Origin: Gammaproteobacteria bacterium
GTDB lineage: Bacteria > Pseudomonadota > Gammaproteobacteria > Steroidobacterales > Rariloculaceae
Assembly: GCA_022819855.1 (NCBI GenBank)
Contig: JAJEGN010000021.1
Span: 62,001 to 126,000 of the forward strand
DNA: 64,000 nucleotides
Direction of reading: 5' to 3'
Shown here: positions 54,545 to 63,637 of the stretch, piece after piece
How positions within the stretch are numbered: the first letter of the stretch is position 1
Layout of the letters: each line of letters begins with the position of its first letter
Program-made: the position numbers and the translations under genes
The notes under the pieces: generated by a model
The model's input: only the letters and a program-made list of their open reading frames with translations
Database searches by the model: none
What the model was told of the DNA's origin: nothing

Positions 54545-55438
54545 CTATTGCGCTCCGGCCTCGTCGATCTGTTGCTGTACGAGGGCAAGCTCGACGAGCA
54601 GGCCCTGAAGCTGCGCCTGGTATTCCTCGACGGGGAACTCGTTGCGGCGCAGGCGCAGCGCAGCGACCTGTTCTTCGAGGCCATCGAGCCGTTCGATGAG
54701 CGCCTGCATCTGCGGGGTATCGGCAATTCGGGCGACCAGCCTTGCGACATCGAATCGCGTGGCCGTATCGCCGGCGATCTGCGGATGCTCGGTTGCGAGC
54801 GTGCCTTCGGACTCGTAGCTGTCAGCGACCCTGCGGGACGTGTAATCGAACGCCTCCTGGGCCGTAATCACGCCGTTCTTGTCGAGATCCGACTCGTCCG
54901 CCGACAGCGCCTCGGCCCAGTGCGCGGCGAAGCGCGTGGCATTGCGTTCGGCGCCGCTGCGCGTCGCCGTGATCACGGTCCGATTCTCCGCACTCCAGTC
55001 CTCGAGCACCGCACCGCTCGCGCTCGTCGCATTGACGATGAGCTGGGTTCGGGCCGGCACGGCCGCGAGCAGCGCGCCGAGTTCGGAGCCGTCGATGTCG
55101 GGGCCCGGAAGGTTGAACTTGTACTGGGTACCGTCGTAGCTGCCATGGCCGACGAGAAAAACCGCCAGGCTGTCCGCTTCGCCGGTTTGCTCGGCGAGAG
55201 CCACGAGGCTCGCACGAAGCGCATCGCGGCTCGCGTCGGCGCCGGCAAGTACGGCCACCTGCGACTCTTCGCCGACTGTCCGCAGCGCCGCCTCGGCGAG
55301 CGACTCCGTGTGGGCTGCGAAAGCGTCGTCGTAGGCCGCCTCCCCGCCGAGTCCTCCGACGATAAGGTAGTAGAGCTCGGCCTGGGCAACAGGCGCAGCG
55401 ACGAGCAGCCCCGCGGCGATCGCGGCAAGCGCCTTCAT
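54545..55438 (-). CDS. Caspase-fold (C13/C14-like) protein lacking the catalytic Cys, with an EF-hand
   Basis: Exported protein of 297 residues. A signal peptide ends at AQAE. The fold core has FLVGHGSYDG with the catalytic-position His98, but where relatives have Cys before x-S-G this protein has Ser139 (NATSASG, residues 136-142), so it should be an inactive protease or use Ser. A canonical EF-hand loop with D184, D186, N188 and E195 in DLDKNGVITAQE follows. The C terminus (about 245-295) is coiled-coil. It overlaps the upstream VWA gene by ATGA and ends 4 bases before the TPR peptidase start. Confidence 0.8.
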   Translation of the reverse strand: MKALAAIAAGLLVAAPVAQAELYYLIVGGLGGEAAYDDAFAAHTESLAEAALRTVGEESQVAVLAGADASRDALRASLVALAEQTGEADSLAVFLVGHGSYDGTQYKFNLPGPDIDGSELGALLAAVPARTQLIVNATSASGAVLEDWSAENRTVITATRSGAERNATRFAAHWAEALSADESDLDKNGVITAQEAFDYTSRRVADSYESEGTLATEHPQIAGDTATRFDVARLVARIADTPQMQALIERLDGLEEQVAALRLRRNEFPVEEYQAQLQGLLVELALVQQQIDEAGAQ

Positions 55439-57678
55439 AATCGGCCCCAGCGGAGCCGGATCAACCACTCGCCGGCCTTGAGCAGGAGCAGCAGCAGGAA
55501 ATTCACGGGCATGTTCCACAGATCCAGTATCTGCCGTTCCACGATGCCGGCCTCGGAGAACTGGACGGCCTCGGGAATCGCGTCGGCATCGTCGAGCGCA
55601 AAGTACCGCCCGCCCGTGGCGCCCGCCAGGCGCTCGAGCAACGCGCGATCCTGCTGAATCCGGAAGTGCTCGGCCACCCCGTCCTGGCGCCTCACCGCGA
55701 CGCGAGCGTCACCGAGCACTTCGCCGTCGAGTTCGGCGGTCGCCTCGAAGCGGTATATCCCGGGCTGTTCCGCCTCGTGACCGAGTTCATACACGCCTGG
55801 CTCGCCGGGCACGGGCGTCATCGCCGCCGTGACCGGCGGGTTGAATCCGTCGTCGATCGATACGGTGACAGCCGCGTTGGCCGCCGGTCGATAATCGCGA
55901 TCCCTGACTTCCGCGCGCAGCATCACGGTGGTCTCGTCGGCGTAGAAGACCTGCTGCGTCGACAACATGACAGGCTCCGGCGCACTCGCCGCCAGCGCCT
56001 GCAGCAACTGGCGCCAGAAGGTCTCGTGGCGTTGATCCTCGTGTGGCAACTGCATCTGCCATCGCCACGTTCCGCCGCTGGCCAGGATGTAGGAGTTGCC
56101 GAGCCCGAAGCGCTGATGTATCAGCAGGGGCTCGCTGCTCCCCTGTATCTCGGCCTCAAGCAGCACCGCGGCGCCGGGCTTGAGACCGCTGACATACTGG
56201 AAGTCCGCAAGATCGGGCAGTTCTTCCCAGAGTCTGCGATTGACCGCGTCGTCGGCATCGAGCCGCGTCAGCAGCGAACGCTCGCCATCGGCGGTCAGCA
56301 GGGCCTTCGCGGGATAGCGGAGGAAACTCGGCGCTTCGATCTCCGGCAACCGGGCCGGGAGAACTTCGGCCACCGGCGTCAGGCCCCAGCCGCCGTCGGC
56401 GAGCCCGCGCCGGCCGCCGAGCATGAGCAGGCTCCCGCCGCGGCGGCTAACGAAGTCGCGAATCATCACCAGTTGCTCCGGAGTCAGCGCCGCTGCTTCG
56501 TAGCTGCCGATGATGATGGCGTCGTAAGCGAAGAGCGTGCGCTCATCGCCGGGCAGGCCGTCGGCGAGTTCCTCGGCCGAATCGACGCCCTGCCGGTAAA
56601 ACTTGTTCGGCGTCGTGCGCAACAGGGTCGCAAGGCCGACGGGCGCCTCCTCATCGAGGGCCCGGCGGATGAACTTGTACTCCCAGCGCGGCTCGCCCTC
56701 GATGTAGAGGATGCGGCGCCTGCGCTCGGGAACCTCGAGCGGCCTGATCTGGGTGTTGTTGACCAGATTCTGCTCGCCGCCGAGCGCGTCGATCGCAAAT
56801 CGCAGATCCCGGACCCCGGCGTCGCCGACATCGATGTCGATCAGGCGCGTCGTGACGCCTGACTGCGACGGCAGGTCGATCGGCTCCGATGCAATGATGC
56901 TGTCGCCGTCGTAGACCTTGAGCTGCGCCTGCGAGCTGCGTCCGTGCCGAACGCTGACCTGTGCCCCGACCGTGGACCCGGGAATGCCCTGGGCCGGCAG
57001 GATGACGTCCTCGAGCTCGAGGTCTTCGTCGAGATCTTCGCGGCCGACGCCGAGCGTATGTACGGGCACGCCGAAACCGGCGATCTCGGCAATCTGCGCC
57101 GCGTCCAACTCGTCGGAGTTGTCGGCGCCGTCGCTGATCAGCACGAGGGCGCCGAGGGCGCCGGCATTGGCGCCCCGGAGCACGGTCAGGATGGCATCGC
57201 CGATGCGCGTCCGGGGTCCCGGCGCCGGCAGCAGATCCAGCGACTCGACGGCAACCGCGCGGTCCGAGAAGGCAAAGGTCTCGATTTCGAAGTTGGCCCC
57301 GAGCTCGGGCAGCGCACTCTCGTTGAGCGCCGCTACGGCCTGTTGCAGGCGCGACTGCGCGCCCGTGCCGTAGCTCATGCTCGCCGACGTGTCGAGCAAT
57401 ACGGCCACGGCGTTTTCCTGCGGGCGCAACGTCTGGCTCAGCAGTGCCGGCCTCCAGAGCAATGTCAGGGCGACGGCCAGGAGCAGCGTCTGCAGGACGC
57501 CAAGCGTCACCAGCTTGACGAGACCGAGATCCTGACGATTGCGATACAGCGCAAAGCCGATGACCGCGGCAGCGAACACCACCAGCAAAGCCAGCAGCCA
57601 GAGCGGCCAACCGCTCGCGAACAACAGCTCGCCCTGCTCAAACGTGCGGCGAGAATACTTGAAGAGGAATTCGAACAA
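55435..57678 (-). CDS. VWA-domain membrane protein with GATase-like module, first gene of the operon
   Basis: Inner-membrane protein of 747 residues. Two N-terminal transmembrane segments (WLLALLVVFAAAVIGFALY, LVTLGVLQTLLLAVALTLLW) are followed by a VWA domain with an intact MIDAS motif (DTSAS in LLDTSASMSYG), Ig-like beta domains, and a glutamine-amidotransferase-like segment (AIIIGSYEAAALTPEQLVMI, GGSLLMLGGRRGLADGGWG). A C-terminal transmembrane segment is followed by a short positively charged tail. No gene precedes it in this direction, so the operon promoter should lie in 57679-57860. Similar long VWA proteins are usual partners of MoxR/DUF58. Confidence 0.88.
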   Translation of the reverse strand: MFEFLFKYSRRTFEQGELLFASGWPLWLLALLVVFAAAVIGFALYRNRQDLGLVKLVTLGVLQTLLLAVALTLLWRPALLSQTLRPQENAVAVLLDTSASMSYGTGAQSRLQQAVAALNESALPELGANFEIETFAFSDRAVAVESLDLLPAPGPRTRIGDAILTVLRGANAGALGALVLISDGADNSDELDAAQIAEIAGFGVPVHTLGVGREDLDEDLELEDVILPAQGIPGSTVGAQVSVRHGRSSQAQLKVYDGDSIIASEPIDLPSQSGVTTRLIDIDVGDAGVRDLRFAIDALGGEQNLVNNTQIRPLEVPERRRRILYIEGEPRWEYKFIRRALDEEAPVGLATLLRTTPNKFYRQGVDSAEELADGLPGDERTLFAYDAIIIGSYEAAALTPEQLVMIRDFVSRRGGSLLMLGGRRGLADGGWGLTPVAEVLPARLPEIEAPSFLRYPAKALLTADGERSLLTRLDADDAVNRRLWEELPDLADFQYVSGLKPGAAVLLEAEIQGSSEPLLIHQRFGLGNSYILASGGTWRWQMQLPHEDQRHETFWRQLLQALAASAPEPVMLSTQQVFYADETTVMLRAEVRDRDYRPAANAAVTVSIDDGFNPPVTAAMTPVPGEPGVYELGHEAEQPGIYRFEATAELDGEVLGDARVAVRRQDGVAEHFRIQQDRALLERLAGATGGRYFALDDADAIPEAVQFSEAGIVERQILDLWNMPVNFLLLLLLKAGEWLIRLRWGRL

Positions 57679-57859
57679 GGGCTGCCCTTTTATCCGCCGG
57701 CGACCGCCGGGTTGCTTACGTTTAGATTAACTGTGACAAGCGCATTGCGAAAGAAGTGCCGTCGCCGGGGCATGATAGCATCGCGAACACGTGCGAAATC
57801 GGGCCTGAAACCGGTGCTCGCCATCGGCGCGAAAGTCCGTCGAGCGAACCCTGACGAAA

Positions 57860-58099
57860 GTGACCCTGGAGCAGAAGAAGGCCTGCATCGCGGCGTTTCT
57901 CGCCCGGTGCAACGACTACGCCGACGCGAAGCTCGCCGGCTACCGCGGCCGCATGGCCGAGGCTACCGGCTGGCAGGCGCTGGAGCTGCAGGACAAGATC
58001 GGTCACTGGACCGCTTACAGGGCGTTCAACGAGTACACGATCGAGGAACTCGCAAGCGGCGAGCTTGACGAATGGTTTGCGGAGCCGCCAGGTCGATGA
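57860..58099 (+). CDS. Small protein of unknown function
   Basis: Protein of 79 residues that I do not recognise, with a balanced and acidic composition (helix-rich KKACIAAFLARCNDYADAKL, then EYTIEELASGELDEWF). The start is a GTG with weak ribosome-site support. It is divergent from the VWA operon and 139 bases before the DUF4159 gene. It looks like a small cytoplasmic helical protein. Confidence 0.6.
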   Translation: MTLEQKKACIAAFLARCNDYADAKLAGYRGRMAEATGWQALELQDKIGHWTAYRAFNEYTIEELASGELDEWFAEPPGR

Positions 58100-58238
58100 C
58101 GGCGCAACGGCGCCCTCTCACGGCGGCAGCCGAACCGGGGACCGCGCTGCGGGCCGATCCCGGCGGACTTGCGCGCAGGGCCGCCAATGCGGAACATGCT
58201 GCGGACGGAATGCGAAGCTGACACGACGACACGGACAG

Positions 58239-59015
58239 ATGGCCATGACCAAAGCGCGCCTGATCAACGCCCTCGCTGCAGCGGCACTGATCGCATTCAC
58301 GTTCGCGGCGCGCAGCGATGAGTACGGCCGCAACACGGACCTGCCGACGGCGGAGTTTCACTTCACGCGGCTGCTCTACTCCAGCGGCGGAGGCGGCGGT
58401 TTCGGCTACCGGAGCAGTTGGGACGTCGACTGGCCCGAAGCCGAGACGCACTTTCTCCAGGGCATTTCGCGCCTGACCCGCGTGGAAACGAGCCCCCGGA
58501 ACGAGAGCCGCATCATCGGTCTTGCCGATGACGCCATTTTCGACTACCCGTGGCTTTATGCCGTCGAGGTCGGCCGCTGGTACCTCAACGAGCTCGAAGC
58601 CGCGCGTCTCAGGGAATATCTCCTGCGCGGCGGCTTCCTCATGGTCGACGACTTCCACGGCAGTTACGAATGGGCGGGCTTCATGGATTCGATGACCCGC
58701 GTGTTTCCCGACCGGCCGATCGTCGACATCCCCGACAACGATGAAGTGCTGCACGTGCTCTACGATCTCGACCAGCGCATCCAGATTCCCGGCATCGCGG
58801 CGCTCTCGTACGGCGTGACCTACGAGCGCGACGGCGTCGATCCCCACTGGCGCGGGGTCTACGACGACAGCGGCCGGCTCATGGTGGCCATCAACCACAA
58901 CATGGATCTCGGCGATGCCTGGGAGCACGCCGACGACCCGTTCTACCCCGAGCCCATGACGGCGCTCGCCTACCGCTTTGCCGTCAACTACCTGATCTAT
59001 GCGATGACGCACTAG
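58239..59015 (+). CDS. DUF4159 family exported protein
   Basis: Protein of 258 residues with a signal peptide ending near AARS. Conserved blocks are AEFHFTRLLYSSGGGGGFGYR, SWDVDWPEAETHFLQGISRLTR, LRGGFLMVDDFHGSYEW and a C-terminal AYRFAVNYLIYAMTH. The DUF4159 domain resembles a glutamine-amidotransferase-like fold, the same kind of module as is found fused in the VWA proteins of the operon. DUF4159 genes often accompany MoxR/DUF58/VWA clusters, so this gene probably belongs to the same system in spite of the opposite strand. Confidence 0.85.
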   Translation: MAMTKARLINALAAAALIAFTFAARSDEYGRNTDLPTAEFHFTRLLYSSGGGGGFGYRSSWDVDWPEAETHFLQGISRLTRVETSPRNESRIIGLADDAIFDYPWLYAVEVGRWYLNELEAARLREYLLRGGFLMVDDFHGSYEWAGFMDSMTRVFPDRPIVDIPDNDEVLHVLYDLDQRIQIPGIAALSYGVTYERDGVDPHWRGVYDDSGRLMVAINHNMDLGDAWEHADDPFYPEPMTALAYRFAVNYLIYAMTH

Positions 59016-59027
59016 CCCGCGCGAGCG

Positions 59028-59702
59028 TTACGCCCGGGCGAGGCGCTGCATGGCGCGCAGGCGTTGCGGCGTGCCGACATCGTTCCACAGTCCGCCGTAA
59101 CTCTCCCCGCGCAGCGAACGCCGCTCGATCGCCGCTTCGAGTATGGGCTTGAGCGGCTGGCGCCCGGGACGGTATCGCTCGAACAGTGCCGGGTGCAGCA
59201 TCGAGATACCTGCAAACACGTAGCTCGGCGGGGCAAGTGTCACCATCGATCGCGCGTCCAGACCGAAGTCGCCTTGCGAGCGCCAGTCCGGCCTCGGTAC
59301 GAGCACGAGTACGCCGCGCGCGTCACCGAGCGCAAGGCCAGCGAAGTCGAAATCGGTGAGCACGTCGGCATTGATCAGCAGGAAGGGCTGGCTGCCGAGC
59401 ATCGGCAACGCCCGGATGACCCCGCCGCCGGTCTCGAGCGGCGGCTCCCCCTCCTCGCTGTACTCGATGCTCAGGTTCCAGCGCGATCCGTCGCCGAGCC
59501 GCCTGCGAATCAGTTCGCCCCGGTACGACAGGTTGATCACGACCTCCGTCGTCCCGGACTCGGCAAGCCGCCGCAGGTGCCGTTCGATCAGCGCCTCCCC
59601 GCCGACTTCAAGCAACGGCTTGGGACAATCTCTCGTCAGCGCACCCATTCGCTCGCCCCTTCCGGCCGCCAGAATCATGGCTTTGCATGGTCGCGAAGGC
59701 AT
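59028..59702 (-). CDS. murU: Nucleotidyltransferase, N-acetylmuramate-1-phosphate uridylyltransferase type
   Basis: Sugar-1-phosphate nucleotidyltransferase of 224 residues. The N-terminal signature MILAAGRGERMGALTRDCPKPLL is intact; INADVLTDFD carries the metal-binding Asp and LWNDVGTPQRLRAM closes the domain. In Pseudomonas this enzyme, in cell-wall recycling, is encoded beside the kinase amgK and divergent from lptD, as here. No amgK-like kinase gene is adjacent in this window. The start at 59702 gives MPSRPCKAMILAAG. Confidence 0.85.
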   Translation of the reverse strand: MPSRPCKAMILAAGRGERMGALTRDCPKPLLEVGGEALIERHLRRLAESGTTEVVINLSYRGELIRRRLGDGSRWNLSIEYSEEGEPPLETGGGVIRALPMLGSQPFLLINADVLTDFDFAGLALGDARGVLVLVPRPDWRSQGDFGLDARSMVTLAPPSYVFAGISMLHPALFERYRPGRQPLKPILEAAIERRSLRGESYGGLWNDVGTPQRLRAMQRLARA

Positions 59703-59827
59703 CGGAGCGTGGCTGCGGCAGGTCGGAAATTGATTGAACGCCTGGTGCGATCTATGCCATTGTAACTTCCTTTGGGCGGCGCCAATCCTTGGTCCCGAGC
59801 ACTCGATCACGATTTTCGATCCCGACC

Positions 59828-62077
59828 GTGTCCGCGATCCGCCGCTTGATCGCGCCGCGAGAAGCCATCACGGCGCGGCTGGACCGTCTGCTTGTCGTTT
59901 TCCTTGTATCCCTGTGCGCCGCGCGACCGGGCGCCGCTCAGGACCTGTGTCTGACTCCGCTTGCCGAACCGCCGGCAAGTCCACTGCCGCCGGCGCCGAA
60001 CTCCAACGGCCGGGCGCCCCTCGTCATCACCGCCGGGCGCATCGACAACGCCGGCGGCGACACCGCCGACTTTTCCGAACAGGTGGAGATCCGTTACCGG
60101 GACGGCAGCCTGGCGGCGGAACGGGCACGTTACGACCGAGGCAGCGAAACGGTGCAGGTGGTCGGCCGGACGACGTACCGCGATTCCGACGTCAGCGTGT
60201 TCGCCGAAGGCGCGGAGCTGCGCGCGGACGCCGAGCAGATTTTCTTTGACCGCGCAGGCTTCGAGCTGCTTGCGCGGCCGGCGCGCGGCTCCGCCGACGA
60301 TCTGCTGCTCTCCGCCGACAACACGGTTGAACTTTCGGCCGTCATTTTCACGACCTGTCCGACCGACCAGGTCTCCTGGGAGTTGCTTGCCCGCGAGATC
60401 CTGCTCGACGTCGATCGGGGTTTCGGCACGGCGCGCGGCGTCAAGCTCGAGTTCAGGGGTGTGCCGATCCTCTACGCGCCGTATTTCACCTTTCCGATCG
60501 ACGATCGCCGCAAGAGCGGCTTCCTGACGCCGCGTTTCGCCGAGCGCGACCGCACGGGGCTCGATATCGGCATGCCCTACTACCTCAATCTCGCTCCGAA
60601 CTACGACCTGACGCTCGAACCGCGCTACATGAGCGAGCGCGGCTTGCAGTTGAACGGCGACCTTCGCTACCTCATGCCGCGCAGCGCCGGCCAACTGGGC
60701 TTCGAGTTCCTCCCGGACGACAGGCAGCACGAACGCGTGCGCCGCTACGTGAACCTCGAGCACGAGACGATCGTCGGCCGCAACTGGCAACTGCTCGCCG
60801 GCATAGCGGAAGTCTCCGACGACGGCTATTTCGAGGATCTCGGCGACAGTCTGAGCATCACGAGCCAGACCCATCTGAACCGCTACTTCGATCTGGGCTT
60901 TTACGCCGACAACTGGTCGTTGCGTTCACGATTCCAGAACTACCAGACCATCGATGCGCTGATCCAAGCTGCGGACCGGCCGTACGAACGCGTGCCCCAA
61001 CTGGTCTTCGACGGCCGCTGGGCGGGACGGCTCGTCGGCTTCGAGTCGCTGACGGAACTCGTCAACTTCGACCGCGACATCGGCGCCACGGGATGGCGTC
61101 TGGACTCGACCCAGGAACTCAGCCTGCTCCTCGCGCGCGCAGGCATGTACCTGACTCCCGCAGTCGCTTTCCGGCAGACCAACTACTGGCTCGACAACCC
61201 GGCTCCGGGCCAGTCCGCGAACATGACTCGCGGCCTGCCGATCACGAGCATCGATTCCGGACTCAGCTTCGAGCGTCCGGCAGGGGAGGATGGACGCTGG
61301 ATACAGACGCTCGAACCGCGCGCGCTCTACGTCCACGTGCCGTACGAGAATCAGGCGCAACTGCCGGTGTTCGACACGATCGTGCCCGACTTCAACCTCA
61401 TTCAGCTTTTCAGGAAGTACCAGTTCACGGGACCCGATCGCATCACCAACACGGAGCAACTGAGCTTCGGCATCTCGACCCGGCTCATAGACGGGGCGAC
61501 GGGCGAGGAACGGCTGCGCGCAACGCTCGGCCAGACCCGCTACCTCAAGGCGCAGAAGGTCACTCTGCCCCACGACCGGCCAAACGACGCGAACGCCTCC
61601 GATTACGTTGCGGAAATGGGGCTGCGCCTGAGCGACACGTGGAATCTCGATGTCGGCTATCAATGGAACAGCGAAACGAACGCCGCTGCCCGCGCCGAAA
61701 CCCGGTTCGAATACCGGCCGCGCGAGGATCGGCTGTTCGGTTTCGGCTACCGTTACCGTCGCGGCCTGCTCGAGCAGGGCGACGTGTCCGCGGTCTGGCC
61801 CCTCGGCCAGCGCTGGAGGCTGATCGGCCACTACAGCTACTCCCTGCTCGACGAGGAACCGCTCGAGCAGTTTGTCGGCTGGGAGTACGAAGCGTGCTGC
61901 TGGCGGGTGCGCCTCGTCGGCCGCCGCTACCTGAGCACGCGCACCGGCGAAACCGACAGCGCAATCTCGATTCAGCTCGAACTGAAGGGCCTCTCGGAAC
62001 GCGCGGGCGCCCCGGAGGACCTGCTCGACCGTGGTATTCTAGGCTACCGGAACATCGCAGGGTCGACATTTCAATGA
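59828..62077 (+). CDS. lptD: LPS-assembly outer-membrane protein LptD
   Basis: Essential outer-membrane beta barrel of about 749 residues that inserts LPS with LptE. After a signal peptide ending at PGAAQ comes the OstA-like N-terminal domain (about residues 45-150) with GRIDNAGGDTADFSEQVEIR, then the conserved VPILYAPYFTFPIDDRRKSG segment and the barrel. Cysteines in TTCPTDQ and EACCWRVRL belong to the disulfide pattern of the family. The start is uncertain: I prefer the GTG at 59828, but a TTG at 59789 is open. The stop codon overlaps the surA start by ATGA. Confidence 0.93.
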   Translation: MSAIRRLIAPREAITARLDRLLVVFLVSLCAARPGAAQDLCLTPLAEPPASPLPPAPNSNGRAPLVITAGRIDNAGGDTADFSEQVEIRYRDGSLAAERARYDRGSETVQVVGRTTYRDSDVSVFAEGAELRADAEQIFFDRAGFELLARPARGSADDLLLSADNTVELSAVIFTTCPTDQVSWELLAREILLDVDRGFGTARGVKLEFRGVPILYAPYFTFPIDDRRKSGFLTPRFAERDRTGLDIGMPYYLNLAPNYDLTLEPRYMSERGLQLNGDLRYLMPRSAGQLGFEFLPDDRQHERVRRYVNLEHETIVGRNWQLLAGIAEVSDDGYFEDLGDSLSITSQTHLNRYFDLGFYADNWSLRSRFQNYQTIDALIQAADRPYERVPQLVFDGRWAGRLVGFESLTELVNFDRDIGATGWRLDSTQELSLLLARAGMYLTPAVAFRQTNYWLDNPAPGQSANMTRGLPITSIDSGLSFERPAGEDGRWIQTLEPRALYVHVPYENQAQLPVFDTIVPDFNLIQLFRKYQFTGPDRITNTEQLSFGISTRLIDGATGEERLRATLGQTRYLKAQKVTLPHDRPNDANASDYVAEMGLRLSDTWNLDVGYQWNSETNAAARAETRFEYRPREDRLFGFGYRYRRGLLEQGDVSAVWPLGQRWRLIGHYSYSLLDEEPLEQFVGWEYEACCWRVRLVGRRYLSTRTGETDSAISIQLELKGLSERAGAPEDLLDRGILGYRNIAGSTFQ

Positions 62078-63411
62078 AGCCCTTCATGCCAACGTTTGCG
62101 GCCGCGTTCCCAGTTGCAGCGGCCATCGCCTGTACGGGTCTGCACGCACAAACCAGGGAACTGGGCTCGAGCGGCATCCTGCTCGACGGCGTCGCGGCCC
62201 TCGTCGACGAGGGCGTCGTGCTCAAGAGCGAACTTGCCTCCCGCCTGGCGCTCGTCATCGACAACCTGAGACAGCAGCAGGAACAGCTCCCGCCTGAACA
62301 GCGCGCCGCGTTGCCGCCGCTTTCCGTGCTCGAGAGCCAGGTTCTCGAACAACTCATCCTCGAAGAAATCCAGTTGCAGCGGGCCGACCGACTCGGCATC
62401 CAGATCGGCGACGACATTCTGAACGAGGCGCTTTCCGCGGTCGCCGGCCAGCTCGGCCTGACGCTCGAGCAACTGCCCGCGGCGCTTGCCGAAGAGAACA
62501 TCGATTACGCGATGTATCGCGAGGACAGCCGCCAGGACCTCATCATCCGCCAGCTCGAACAGCGCGACGTCCTCGCCCGCATTGCGATCACGCCGCGCGA
62601 ACTCGACCAGTGTCTGCAACGCACGGACCGATCGCAGACGAGCGAGTTTCTCTACAACATTTCGCACATTCTGGTGGGCGTATCTTCAGCGGCAAGCAGC
62701 GAGGAGCTCGCCGCCGCGCAGCGGGAGGTCGATGAAATCAACGAGCGGCTTGCGGCAGGCGAGGATTTCGGACAACTTGCCGTGACCTTCTCCGACTCGC
62801 CGACGGCGCTTGAGGGCGGCGCGCTCGGCTGGCGCCGCGGCGCCGAACTGCCGACGCTCTTCGCCGCCTCCGTCACACGCATGGCGCCCGGAGACGTCTC
62901 CGAAGCCATCCAGAGCGGCAGCGGTTTCAATCTGGTGCGCCTCAACGACATGCGCGGCGACCAGCGGGTCATGGTCGACCAGGTTCGCGCCCGCCACATT
63001 CTGATCACGACGAACGAAATCCTTGATGACGCCGCGGCGATGCAGCGCCTGAGCGGCATACGCGACCAGATCCTCGAGGGCGACGATTTCTCGACGATCG
63101 CCCAGGCCGTATCCGAAGATGCCGTCTCCGCCGCAGATGGCGGAGACCTGGGCTGGTCGGAGCCCGACGCCTATGTCCCGGAGTTCACCGAAATGCTGAC
63201 CACGCTGCCGATCGGCGAGCTCAGCGAACCCTTCCAGACCCGCTTCGGCTGGCACATCCTCGAGGTGCTCGAGCACCGCTCCTACGACCAGACCAACGAC
63301 GTCAAGGAGCAGCAGTGCGCCGGGGAGATTCGCGCGGCGAAGGCCGAGGAAGAAAAGGCGATGTGGCTCAGGCGCTTGCGGGACCAGGCGTTCATCGACA
63401 CGCGTCTGTAG
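62074..63411 (+). CDS. surA: Periplasmic chaperone and peptidyl-prolyl isomerase SurA
   Basis: Outer-membrane protein chaperone of 445 residues. A signal peptide ends near LHAQT; the N-terminal chaperone region (about residues 30-175) includes LDGVAALVDEGVVLKSEL, followed by two parvulin domains, ISHILVGVSSAAS with SDSPTALEGGALGWRRGAELP, and RARHILITTNEI with SEDAVSAADGGDLGWSEP. The C-terminal helix closes the fold. The start codon overlaps the lptD stop (62074-62077). Gene order lptD-surA-pdxA is the usual Gammaproteobacterial one. Confidence 0.95.
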   Translation: MKPFMPTFAAAFPVAAAIACTGLHAQTRELGSSGILLDGVAALVDEGVVLKSELASRLALVIDNLRQQQEQLPPEQRAALPPLSVLESQVLEQLILEEIQLQRADRLGIQIGDDILNEALSAVAGQLGLTLEQLPAALAEENIDYAMYREDSRQDLIIRQLEQRDVLARIAITPRELDQCLQRTDRSQTSEFLYNISHILVGVSSAASSEELAAAQREVDEINERLAAGEDFGQLAVTFSDSPTALEGGALGWRRGAELPTLFAASVTRMAPGDVSEAIQSGSGFNLVRLNDMRGDQRVMVDQVRARHILITTNEILDDAAAMQRLSGIRDQILEGDDFSTIAQAVSEDAVSAADGGDLGWSEPDAYVPEFTEMLTTLPIGELSEPFQTRFGWHILEVLEHRSYDQTNDVKEQQCAGEIRAAKAEEEKAMWLRRLRDQAFIDTRL

Positions 63412-63454
63412 CCGCATATCCCGCCGAAAGCCGGGATGCTGGCGCGGAGAGTGC

Positions 63455-63564
63455 GGGGAATCGCACTACCAGTTGCTTGAGACACGCGGTAAATACATCC
63501 ATGTACGCTCCGCGCGCGCATCCCTGCGCGCGAGGGTCTCAAGCAACTGGTAGTGCGATTCCCC
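63455..63564. repeat. Perfect 29-bp inverted repeat with structured loop
   Basis: The arms at 63455-63483 and 63536-63564 are exact inverse copies of one another. The 52-base loop contains a second perfect 8-bp stem (CGCGCGCA/TGCGCGCG with loop TCCC) and the palindrome ACATCCATGT. The element lies between surA and pdxA and would form a very stable hairpin in the mRNA. It looks like a dispersed palindromic repeat or a small MITE-like unit. It has no coding content. Confidence 0.85.
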
Positions 63565-63637
63565 TTGCGTTTGCGGCAGATCGGGGGCGCGTGTGGCACG
63601 CGACCGCACAACAATCTGCGCCCGTCAACCAGGCGCC

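Noticed and set aside
61093..63411. Longer surA frame starting inside lptD
   Set aside because: The segment before 62074 is Arg-rich shadow sequence; the SurA signal peptide begins at the ATG overlapping the lptD stop.
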